A DNA stretch of 64,000 nucleotides from Marsupella aquatica (taxonomy: Eukaryota > Marchantiophyta), in assembly GCA_973895155.1 (NCBI GenBank), contig OZ316892.1:4774001-4838000 (forward strand), given 5' to 3'. The position numbers and the translations under genes were made by a program. Below the pieces are notes generated by a model. It worked only from the letters and a program-made list of their open reading frames with translations, was not told the DNA's origin and made no database searches. This document shows positions 1-9,375 of the stretch, one piece after another (the first letter of the stretch is position 1; each line of letters starts with the position of its first letter).

Positions 1-450
1 GAAGCAGATAACAATGGAGAGCGCAAGGCGGACAAGGATTGGAGCGAGCGAGCGAGCGAGCGAACGAACGGAAGAAGAAGCGATTCGTCAAAGGAGCGGA
101 GGGACGATGTCGCAGGTGGGGAGCAAGCAAGCAAGCGAAGCGCGCTCTTCTCACGAGGCCGAGAAATGGAGAATCCAATCCAATCCAATCCAATCCACCC
201 CACCGAGCACCGAGCGACAAGTACAGTGCTCCTGCGGATGCCGACTCTCACAGTCGGGGTTTGCGACTCTGCGCCAATGCCGGAGATATTTGGGGCAGCA
301 ATTAAAGTTCGAGACCCACCGAGAGAGAGCGAGAGAGAGAGAGAGAGCAAAGCGAGAGGAGAAGAGAGAGCGAGAGAGAGAGAGAGAGAGCAAAGCGAGA
401 GGAGAAGAGAGGAGAAGGAAATAATAGAGTTCCCGTTCCCACCCACATTT
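1..450. repeat. GA-rich low-complexity flank
   Basis: GC-rich sequence with direct GAGC/GCAA repeats and GA dinucleotide runs (about 326-410). Open frames cross it on both strands, but they translate into Arg/Glu/Ser low-complexity text with no domain. It could be the 5' end of a host gene cut by the window edge. No gene is supported. Confidence 0.6.
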
Positions 451-735
451 TTCTGAAAATGATAGCTTTATCCACAACTTCATTGATTTATATTTTAGTA
501 GCCCCATTATCAAACCCACCCACAGTCGTTCTGAAAATGATAGCTTTATCCACAACTTCATTGATTTATTTTTTAGTAGCCCCATTATCAAACCCACCCA
601 CAGTCGTTCTGAAAATGATAGCTTTATCCACAACTTCATTGATTTATTTTTTAGTAGCCCCATTATCAAACCCACCCACAGTCGTTCTGAAAATGTTCTG
701 AAAATGACAGCTTTATCCACAGCTTCATTTATCTA
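451..735. repeat. 78-bp tandem repeat, three full units
   Basis: Units begin at 451, 529 and 607 (period 78 bp), followed by a truncated copy from 685 with a small internal duplication. Units differ by only a few bases. Three units keep frames open on both strands (459-701 plus, 151-720 minus); these frames are repeat artefacts. Confidence 0.85.
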
Positions 736-746
736 TTTTTTACATT

Positions 747-826
747 CTGGCTTTTGCTTTCATAATGGTGATCCTAAGCATAAATTATGAAAGCATAAGT
801 AGCCCCATTATGAAAGCAAAAGCCAG
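747..826. repeat. 80-bp foldback with perfect 22-bp arms
   Basis: The 22 bases at 747-768 are the exact reverse complement of 805-826, separated by 36 bp. No clear direct duplication flanks it. It may be a very small foldback or MITE-like remnant, or a palindrome within a larger element. Confidence 0.7.
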
Positions 827-1953
827 TATGGATGAGACATTGTCCCTGCCCATTGACTGAGTAAAGAGAGAGTCATTTTTACTCTAAAAAGAAAGAAAGA
901 AAATCGGGTCGTAGATTGCAGTTGACTACTTTGATGACCTTGGGGATAAAGTAGTCAAGTAGTTAATATATATGAAGCTGCTATAATGGTGAATCAACCT
1001 TTCAAATCTTGTCTTATTCATATTTTGTGTTAAGTATTTTGATTTTAATGTGCCTTAACAAGGTGAATCATTTATATTAATATGATTTTGAATTAACTTT
1101 TGGACCCCTTCTAATTTTAGTGAATTTAGAGTATTTTGAAATGTATTTGGCTCCCCTCATAAAGGTTTAATCTTTTTCTTTTCAATCACTCCTTAGTGAA
1201 TTCTAGTTTTTCTCATGAGAGTGAAAGAAATGAATTTAAACAATGTGCACATCTGGTGCACTAAGTTTCCCTGTGGTGTCCTTTACAAAATTTATGGTTT
1301 TAATTGAGTTGACTATTATTACCTAGAAGCAAATGAAAGTCTGTCACGTATGTGCACAACTTTTTAGTACATTTGTACTTTACCGTCATAATCTTATTTT
1401 CTTTGCATGTGTACTTATGTTTTTGTGTGTTATGTCACTCACTCTTAACTAACCTATATTAATTTATTGCCATATACTTTACATGACCTGCTTCTTTTAT
1501 CATAAAATAAAATTACATATCATTACAAGACAAAAAAGAGGCATGTTCCAAGATGAACATGCTAAAATGAACATGCTATATCAAGACATCATGGTAACCC
1601 TGAGTAACGGCATGAAGTCTTGACGTATTTCAGGTTCAAGGTCATCAAGTCATCAAGGTACCAAGAAAACCGGTTCGATAATGTAATTGAAACAGGCTGC
1701 AAATGGTAAAGAGACCGTTTACAGGTCACATTTCAAATCAGGTGTAAATAGTATCTGAGTTTAAGTATTCTGAGCAAGTCCATCCAAAATTCATAGACAA
1801 AGTGTAAGTCCATCCAGGCTTTAGTTTCCTGATTATCCGTTCCTTAATTTCATTTTTATTTTACTAGCCTGATTATCCTTTCCTTGAATGTAAGAAACAG
1901 AGATAAGTAAAGAAAGATGAAGACCGAAAAAAGTGGCAAAACAAATTCTATAC
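827..1953. other. AT-rich sequence without recognisable genes
   Basis: No coding ORF, RNA gene or element end is recognised here. The segment contains short purine and AT runs and ends at TATAC (1949-1953), the left target duplication of the copia element. Confidence 0.6.
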
Positions 1954-2071
1954 TGTTAAACTCTACCTATAACTAGAGTTACTTTCACCATGGTTACATT
2001 AACCTCCATGTATATATATCAATACCATTGAGTAAACACAAGACTGAATCATTCTCATTCATCTCGTATCA
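1954..2071 (+). repeat. left LTR of the copia element
   Basis: 118-bp LTR running from TGTTAAACTC to CTCGTATCA. It contains a TATA-like run at 2011-2019 that could serve as promoter. It is identical by eye to the right LTR. Confidence 0.95.
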
Positions 2072-2090
2072 CGTTATCAGCACGACAGCT
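2072..2090 (+). other. probable primer-binding site
   Basis: Directly after the left LTR comes CGTTATCAGCACG. Its TATCAG core resembles the initiator-Met-tRNA-type binding sites of many plant copia elements. The match is only partial, so the primer is inferred. Confidence 0.45.
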
Positions 2091-3314
2091 TGAGGAGCGC
2101 AGGGGTACATGAAGAGGATGAAATGATTCTCAATAGTAGCGCCGATGTCGAGAGCATACACGGGGATGCTAGAACCTAACGACCTCAAACTCACAAATTA
2201 TCGAAAGGAATCGAAGAGGAATCGACCTTATAAAATCATAGCAGAATCGTCACACAGGCCGATTGATCTGAATGCTGATCCACAAAGAGAGATTAGAATC
2301 CATAAGGACATCGAAGAACGATGGCCTAGCGAATGACAATCTGAACCTCAAAATCTTCGAAAGGAGATTGTGGACAGCATTTATAAGGACAGCAGGCTGA
2401 AGAATCGAAGTAAATTTAAGAAGAAGGTGAGAGAGGCGCTGGGGATTAAACGAGCGACGGCTGCTGTGCCAAAGGAAAGAAGGAACTATGAAGAGATATC
2501 AATAGCCACTGCAGCATTTTCCATCTGAAATGAGCATTCCGTGTACGAGTGACAGGTAAGGAAAAGCGACTGGGATCGAAGTGGGAAAGAGCAACTGGAG
2601 TCTGGAGCCTATTGAGAGAAAACAAGAAAACGATCGGGAGCGAAGGAAAATTCCGAAAGAAAAACGAGAACACAACTGGAAGTCGATGCAGCAGGCTGAA
2701 AAGAAGAAGGCGAAGACAAAGGAACGATAGATAGGCACTTCTGAATCCGAGAAAGAAAGCAGCATCGAAAGGCGAAAGCAGTAGGCACAGTCGACAGAAG
2801 GTCGATGAGCGAAGGAACTGCAGCCGTGACTCAAACCGAACAAGATGAGAAGGCATAAGGACATTGAAGGCACTGAGAGCGCGAGGAGACGGGAAAGCGC
2901 AACATTAAAGACCACAAAACATCGAGGAAACCTCGAGCCCGAGTAAAAAACCGCTAAGTGCACACTGCACAACCGCTAAACCTCCTTAATTGCAAACTCA
3001 AACATAGCTTTCCAGATCACCGTGTATTTGTGTACAATTAACGACTTAACTGCAACCTTTCATAACTGCACAAGGAATACAAAGAAACCCTAAAATACAA
3101 AGGAAAGAATGCACTTATCCAAATACAAAGGAATCTAACCAGATAAGTGCAAACCGCAAATTAAAACAAAAACCTAATAATCACCTCAAAACTAGCATAT
3201 GACCTAGATAACTTTGCATTCAATCGCTCAACCCTTCCCTACCATTGTATGCGGCAAAATGTGCATAGTCTTTTGAATACCTATACAATATATATAGCGA
3301 ACTAGAAATCCGAG
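2091..3314 (+). other. long untranslated leader of the copia element
   Basis: About 1.2 kb between the primer site and the gag start. The plus strand is purine-rich. A 63-codon ORF at 2145-2336 and longer minus-strand frames at 2446-2972 show no domain and look like composition artefacts. The leader probably holds packaging and dimerisation signals, which is inference. Confidence 0.55.
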
Positions 3315-4406
3315 ATGGCGAACTTAGAAAAGTTGCAATTCCCCGCTTTAGAATTAGAAGGTAGTAACTACCTTGCCTGGTCTTTAGATATAAAGACCCA
3401 TCTTAAAGCCAAATCCCTCTCACGCGCCATAGAAGCCCACATTCCAGAAGCAGAAGAGGCCCAGGCATTAGTCTTTATCCGACGTCATTTACACCAATTC
3501 CTACAAATGCAATATTTGCATTTGAGCTCACCTCGAGAGCTATGGCTGGCTATCCAGACGAGGTACGACCACCAGAAACTGGTGGCGCTACCTCGCGCCA
3601 AACAAGACTGGATGAACCTTAGGGTTCAGGACTTCACTTTAGTCTCAGCCTATAACAACGAGCTATTTAGGATAACCTCTACGCTCACCCTATGCGGCGA
3701 GACAACATCCGACGATGACCTACTGGAAAAGACCTTATCCACCTTTCACTCCACAAACCTAATACTTGCGACTCAGTATCGCAACATGAAGTTTACCCAA
3801 TACTCAAAACTCCTATCACATCTTTTGGTTGCTGAACAACAACAGTTATTGCTCATCAACTCAAAGAAGCGACCAGCTGGAACCTTAGCGCCCACACAGT
3901 TAACAGAAGCACATGCCATAGAAAATGGCGAAGCTTCCACTTCAAGCCAACAAAACCCTAAAACTACTAAACAAAGTAAAGGGAGAAAACATAACAATAA
4001 CCCCAACAGGGGGAGTTACTTTAACCATAGAAACCAAAGAAACTTTAAAAACCGTCCATTCAATGGACGTAAGCAACAGCGTTTCCGCGGCGGCAGATAT
4101 AATAGAAACCGCAAAGGCGGAAACTATAGGCAAAACAACCAATCAAGGAGTTTCCAACGCTCACCTACGAAACTATGCCACCAATGTGGCATGAACAATC
4201 ACCTTGCCCGTGACTGCAGAATCCCAAAACACCTTAAGGAACTATATCAACGTTCCTTGAAGGAAAAGAAACAAGAAAGCACACCACGTGAGACCCATGG
4301 AACTTTCATGGAATCTCACGACCCATTTCAGGACTTTGGCCCAAATCCTGAAACACACCTAGTTGCGTCTACGTCTACATCAATAGACCTAGATAGCCAT
4401 GCATAA
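3315..4406 (+). CDS. copia Gag (nucleocapsid) protein
   Basis: Gag of the Ty1/copia element, 363 aa, expected to form the cytoplasmic particle that packages element RNA. The start MANLEKLQFPALELEGSNYL and the following W.LD..THL context are typical of plant copia Gag (UBN2-like). A basic Arg/Asn-rich segment (about residues 215-280) precedes a CCHC zinc knuckle, CHQCGMNNHLARDC (CX2CX4HX4C). The frame stops at TAA 4404-4406. The protease frame starts to be open at 4397, in the -1 frame, so the two overlap by only about 9 nt. Most copia elements use one continuous ORF. This is therefore either a frameshift mutation or a -1 recoding arrangement. Confidence 0.92.
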   Translation: MANLEKLQFPALELEGSNYLAWSLDIKTHLKAKSLSRAIEAHIPEAEEAQALVFIRRHLHQFLQMQYLHLSSPRELWLAIQTRYDHQKLVALPRAKQDWMNLRVQDFTLVSAYNNELFRITSTLTLCGETTSDDDLLEKTLSTFHSTNLILATQYRNMKFTQYSKLLSHLLVAEQQQLLLINSKKRPAGTLAPTQLTEAHAIENGEASTSSQQNPKTTKQSKGRKHNNNPNRGSYFNHRNQRNFKNRPFNGRKQQRFRGGRYNRNRKGGNYRQNNQSRSFQRSPTKLCHQCGMNNHLARDCRIPKHLKELYQRSLKEKKQESTPRETHGTFMESHDPFQDFGPNPETHLVASTSTSIDLDSHA

Positions 4407-7400
4407 TTGATAGCGGTACTACACACTCCATCCTACGGGATAGAAAGCTATTTCATAGAATCACACCCTCTAATCGCTCAATCATGACAATAAATGGTTC
4501 TAACCAGATAGAAGAGGGCAATGGCCCAGCTTCCTTGAGGTTACCTCAAGGCACAGAAATACATATAGAATCAGCTATATATGCACCTCAAGCAACTAGA
4601 AATCTTTTAAGCTTTCGAGACTTAAGAGCGAATGGACTCCACGTCCAAACTGGGAACACAAAATCCCAAGAGGTTCTCCACATTGTTGAAGTTACACCTC
4701 TAGGAAAAATAATAAGAGAAACTTTATTCTCGTACTCATGTGGGTTCTATCTAACACACATTGAATGCCTACACAATACAATTCAAGCCAACTCCTTGAA
4801 CAAGCTATGGCATACACGCCTAGGCCACCCTGACCAATCAATGTTGAACAAAATAAAGAAGCATGCTCAAGGCATACCAAACAATATCCGCCATATTACG
4901 CTAACTACACCATGCTCAGCATGCTCACAAGGCAAACTAATCGCTAAACCCTCATTTTCAAAATTGCCAAACAAAATACCTGAATTCCTAGCATATTTGC
5001 ATGCTGACATTTGCGGCCCGATTAACCCACCTAGCGGACCGTTCCGCTACTTTATGGTGATAATCGATGCATCAACTAAATGGTCAAATGTGACCTTACT
5101 TTCCACACGCAATTTAGCCATACCCCGCATTCTAACGCAGATTTTGCGCCTGAAAGCACAATTCACAGATCAACCCATTAAGACATTGCGCATAGATAAT
5201 GCGGGGGAGTTCACATCATCCACTTTCGATGATTTTTGCACATCACTTGGTATTGATATTCAATACCCAGTACCACATGTCCATTTTCAAAATGGATTGG
5301 CTGAAGCAATTATCAAGCGCCTACAACTAATAGCACGCCCCCTTCTAATGCAGGCACAACTACCTGTTACTGCATGGGGCCATGCTATCTTGCATGCTAA
5401 CGCATTAATACAATATAGGCCATCTGCATTTAATGATTATAGTCCTTACCACCTGAATAATGGTAGACAACCTGACCTAACCCATCTTCGATCGTTTGGA
5501 TGTCAAGTTATGGTTCCCATAACTCCACCCAAACGAACAAAGATGGGACCCCAACGACAGTTGGGGATTTATGTCGGATATGACTCTCCGTCAATTATCC
5601 GATATTTGGAGCCTACCACAGGTGATCTTTTTAAGGCTAGATTTGCAGATTGTCATTTTGATGAAAATATTTTTCCTAAACTATATAACCCTGACACAAA
5701 CCCACCACCACTTTTGGAGTGGGAACGCACTTCCCCATTTTGGGAAGATATTAGAACAAATCAGGGGGAGAAGGAAGTACAACGCATCTTACAACTCCAC
5801 AAGATAGTGGAGGAGTTACCTGATTCCTTTGTGGATACCACACAGGTAACTCGGTCGCATATTCCTGCGGCAAATGCACCAGCGAGGATCCAAATTCCAG
5901 TTAATATAGCTGGAACTCAACAACCTCGACAAAAACGAGGTCGACCTCTCGGTGCAAAAGATAAACAACCACGAAGACGACCTTCGTCTACACCTAGTTC
6001 ACCACTCATTACTTCGAGCTATTCTCCAAGTAACGACGAAATATCAATCCATTACACTCATTCTGGTGAAATCTGGGACCGACAAGTCACCATCACAAAT
6101 GAATGTTTCGCATCCATGGTTGCTAAAACCATTACGGATGAAACACCAGAACCATTAACCATTATAAAATGCCAGAACAGGCCTGACTGGCCTAAATGGC
6201 AAGAAGCTATTAATGGAGAACTTGATTCTCTATTAAGTCGAAACACATTCGGCTCAGTGGAATTAACACCACCAGATGTCCATTTAATTGGATATAAATG
6301 GACCTTTGTCCGTAAACGTAATGACAAAGGACAAGTTGTCCGTTATAAAGCCCGCTTAGTCGGGAAAGGCTTTACTCAACAACCTGGTATTCATTATGAT
6401 GAGACCTACTCACCAGTAATGGATAGCATAACTTTCAGATACCTTATTAGTTTTGCAATTTTTCATAAACTAAAAATGCGACAAATGGATGTCGCTACTG
6501 CATATCTTTATGGGACTTTGGACACGTGTATTTATATGCGTGCACCACCAGAATTAGAAGCACGTAAGCGTGCTTTAGCTCAAGGAGCTAAATCCCATAT
6601 CCCATATTTACATAAGCTCATTCCAACATCATCTAATTCTTCTACTAATGTGTCTAACACACATTCTGACACCACTGTGTCCACTGTACGGCATACCCGC
6701 CGTGGACTAGCTATCCACGTGTTGAAGGCTCTATATGGCCTTAAACAAAGTGGCAGGGTATGGTATCAAAGATTTACCGATGAGATGATATCCATGAGAT
6801 TTTCCTATGATGCTATTGCACCATGCTTATTTATTAAGCATGTTGATGATGAATTTGTCATCATTGCGATCTATGTTGATGATTTAAACATTTTTGGCAC
6901 TCCAAAAATTACTGAATATACCATCACCACTCTAAAGTCCACTTTTGAGATGAAAGACCTTGGTCAAACCAGTTTTTGCTTAGGTTTACAACTCGAAATC
7001 TTGCCAACTGGCATGTTATTGCACCAAACCACATATACTGAAAAAATCCTGAAACAGTTCAACATGCACTTAGCTCATCCACTGACATCACCAATGGTAA
7101 TCAGATCCTTAGAAAATAGTACTGATGTTTTTCGCAAATGCGAAGAACATGAACCAACCTTAGGACCTGAAACACCTTACCTTTCAGCTATAGGTGCACT
7201 TATGTACTTAGCTAACCAAACTCGACCAGACATCTCATTCGCAGTAAACCTTTTAGCAAGACATAGCGCAAATCCCACCTCACGCCACTGGAATGGCGTT
7301 AAACACATATTCCGTTACTTACGTGGACACACAGACACGGGATTATTTTTCCCGTTTAACTCTACACATGAGATTGTGGGATATGCTGACGCTGGTTATC

Positions 7401-7876
7401 TTTCAAATACCGACACTGCAAAATCTCAAACAGGATACGTCTTCCTTAGTGGAGACACAGCTATTTCTTGGAAGAGCGTTAAACAAACTTTAACAGCTAC
7501 ATCTTCTAACCACTCCGAAATTTTAGCTCTTCATGAAGCTAGCCGAGAAGCTATATGGTTACGATCACTAATAAACCACATACAAGTACAAAGCGGCTTC
7601 AACGGCCTAACTCAACCTACTAATATATTTGAAGACAATGCAGCTTGTATTCAACAGATCATACGAGGATTCATTAAAGGTGATCGTGTGAAGCATATCG
7701 CACCAAAGTTCTTTTACACTCATGAACTACATGGAAAAGAAATCAATGTGATACAGGTAACAAGCGAAGACAACTGTGCTGACCTATTCACCAAATCGTT
7801 GACACCAACTATTCATCAACGACACTGTCATAAGATTGGTCTTCGGAGCTTACGCAAGATGATGTCAGAGACTTGA
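4397..7876 (+). CDS. copia Pol polyprotein (protease, integrase, RT, RNase H)
   Basis: Single open frame with the canonical copia order. The protease motif DSGTTHSIL lies at about 4409. The pre-integrase zinc motif H..LGHP..C..C follows (about 4810-4930). The integrase triad is HADICGP (about 5000), RIDNAGEF (about 5190) and GLAEAIIKRL (about 5300). Reverse transcriptase has ARLVGKGFTQ, LKALYGLKQS and the catalytic YVDD (about 6870). RNase H has YADAGY, HSEILAL and EDNAAC, ending near ADLFTKSL. No internal stop was seen, so the enzyme looks intact. It lies -1 relative to Gag. Proteolysis, integration and reverse transcription are the known roles of these domains. The CACTA insertion lies only 144 bp downstream of the stop and separates the coding region from its 3' LTR. 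Confidence 0.95.
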   Translation, partial: PCIIDSGTTHSILRDRKLFHRITPSNRSIMTINGSNQIEEGNGPASLRLPQGTEIHIESAIYAPQATRNLLSFRDLRANGLHVQTGNTKSQEVLHIVEVTPLGKIIRETLFSYSCGFYLTHIECLHNTIQANSLNKLWHTRLGHPDQSMLNKIKKHAQGIPNNIRHITLTTPCSACSQGKLIAKPSFSKLPNKIPEFLAYLHADICGPINPPSGPFRYFMVIIDASTKWSNVTLLSTRNLAIPRILTQILRLKAQFTDQPIKTLRIDNAGEFTSSTFDDFCTSLGIDIQYPVPHVHFQNGLAEAIIKRLQLIARPLLMQAQLPVTAWGHAILHANALIQYRPSAFNDYSPYHLNNGRQPDLTHLRSFGCQVMVPITPPKRTKMGPQRQLGIYVGYDSPSIIRYLEPTTGDLFKARFADCHFDENIFPKLYNPDTNPPPLLEWERTSPFWEDIRTNQGEKEVQRILQLHKIVEELPDSFVDTTQVTRSHIPAANAPARIQIPVNIAGTQQPRQKRGRPLGAKDKQPRRRPSSTPSSPLITSSYSPSNDEISIHYTHSGEIWDRQVTITNECFASMVAKTITDETPEPLTIIKCQNRPDWPKWQEAINGELDSLLSRNTFGSVELTPPDVHLIGYKWTFVRKRNDKGQVVRYKARLVGKGFTQQPGIHYDETYSPVMDSITFRYLISFAIFHKLKMRQMDVATAYLYGTLDTCIYMRAPPELEARKRALAQGAKSHIPYLHKLIPTSSNSSTNVSNTHSDTTVSTVRHTRRGLAIHVLKALYGLKQSGRVWYQRFTDEMISMRFSYDAIAPCLFIKHVDDEFVIIAIYVDDLNIFGTPKITEYTITTLKSTFEMKDLGQTSFCLGLQLEILPTGMLLHQTTYTEKILKQFNMHLAHPLTSPMVIRSLENSTDVFRKCEEHEPTLGPETPYLSAIGALMYLANQTRPDISFAVNLLARHSANPTSRHWNGVKHIFRYLRGHTDTGLFFPFNSTHEIVGYADAGYLSNTDTAKSQTGYVFLSGDTAISWKSVKQTLTATSSNHSEILALHEASREAIWLRSLINHIQVQSGFNGLTQPTNIFEDNAACIQQIIRGFIKGDRVKHIAPKFFYTHELHGKEINVIQVTSEDNCADLFTKSLTPTIHQRHCHKIGLRSLRKMMSET

Positions 7877-8020
7877 CTGGAGCTATTACCACTATCAAAA
7901 TTTTCAAACTAATCATGAGGATCACAAGACTGTACTCTTTTTCCTTTAAGAACTATAGATTTTTCTCTACTTGCAAATAGAGTTTTTATATTAAGTTACT
8001 AAAGGTTTTAACGAGGCAGT

Positions 8021-8585
8021 CACTACTACATATTTGCCAATTTTGCGAAGGCGTTTTACAAGAGGAAGAAAGCTTTGCAAGATTAATCTCATCGCTAAAC
8101 TTGCGATACGATACGCATCGCACTTAGCGAATCTACACACATCGCAACACATAATTGCGAAACTTAGACCATTGCAACATTTTATGACACTTCAGGTATC
8201 GCAAAACATTTCCGAAGCAATTACCATTGAACAAGTTAGCGATCTTTACCGCTTCGCAAATTCATTGAGATGCGCCGGAAAACTAAATGGTTGCGAATAT
8301 TTAAGCATCTCAAAATATTTTGCGAGTCTTATTGTCTCGCAAATGAGCGATGTTTGTGGAATATATGGCTAACTTGTGATAGTAATAGGCTCGCAAATCC
8401 TGTGCCTGTCTAGGGTCTCATTTTGTGAATGTTTTGGTTTCGCAACTTTGAGATGGTGGTATCTTCGGAAGTTTGCGATGAGGGGATGATGGCAATTAGG
8501 GAGCAGTTAAGTATCGCAAATGTAGCGACGAGTTTGCGGGTGTAGGGGTTTCGCAAGATGTTTCGCAAAATATTATGAGCGCTTC
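8021..8585. repeat. left subterminal motif cluster of the CACTA element
   Basis: The inverted terminus is followed by many copies of TTGCGAA/TTCGCAA (also TCGCAAAT and TTTGCGAT) in both orientations. In En/Spm, the TnpA protein binds short subterminal repeats. By analogy these are transposase or TnpA-like binding sites, which is inference. The 112-codon ORF at 8034-8372 is a by-product of the repeats. Confidence 0.85.
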
Positions 8586-9240
8586 AAAGAGGTGGAAAAG
8601 GAATGGGATTGGGGAGGGAGGGTAAAGGAGGGTGGATACATGTAATTTTTAGGGAGGGACAATGAAAAGGAGGAGGAAGGGAATGGGGCTAGGAGGGACA
8701 AGGAACGGAGGGATCCAAGAGGGAGGATACAGGTTTAGGGGGCACAAGGAAATGAGGGAGGAGGAAGGGTATGTAGATATAGTTTTAGGGAGGGTTTGGA
8801 TTTAGGGAGTGAAAATAAAAAGGAGGGAGTTTAGGGTTTAGAGAGGGACAAGGAAAGGAGGGAGGGTATTGGTTTAGAGAGGGACAAGGAAATGAGGGAG
8901 GTTTAAGGGTATAGGTTTAGGAGGGAGGAGAGAAGCTAGGTTGTATAGGTAAGAGTGGGGGACAGGGGTGGAAAGTAAGGAAATTATAGGGTTGAAATAG
9001 AAAGCCAGGGGTTGGGACAAGGAGAGGAAGGAGGAAGGAGGGTTTAATAAGAGGGACAGACAATGAAAGAAAGGAGGAGGGAGGTGGGTACAAGTAATAA
9101 GGAGAACAGCTAGGGGGGGATTAGGAAAGCATGGAGGATAGAGGACTACAAGCAACATGAGTTTTCTTTGCATAAAGTCTACCAAAAGGTGTGGTGAGTG
9201 TGGGGTAGGGATGGGAGATATAGAAAACAACATTTGAAAA
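8586..9240 (+). repeat. polypurine GGAGGG-rich tract
   Basis: About 650 bp in which the plus strand is almost all G and A, with recurring AGGGAGG and GGTTTAGGG. Open frames on the minus strand (8874-9233) are Pro/Leu/Ser low complexity. It separates the left subterminal repeats from the TNP2 3' end. A pyrimidine-rich tract at about 26100-26560 occupies the mirrored position near the right side. Confidence 0.75.
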
Positions 9241-9375
9241 TGATATACTTACAAAACATAAGTTTATTGATAATTGAGAAGCACATATTTCTCCATTCTA
9301 CCGAGAAGAGAAATCTTCATATCATCAAATCTAACTATATATCCGTGTAGCTATATATCCACAAACACAGACCCC

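Noticed and set aside
14-424. Coding ORFs in the GA-rich left edge
   Set aside because: Arg/Glu/Ser low-complexity translation from GA repeats, open on several frames at once.
451-735. CRISPR-like array
   Set aside because: Direct tandem 78-bp repeats without unique spacers in a plant genome; the arrays at 50.9 and 55.6 kb are rejected for the same reason.
8034-8372. Protein gene at the CACTA left end
   Set aside because: The open frame is produced by the subterminal GCGAA repeats and has no domain.
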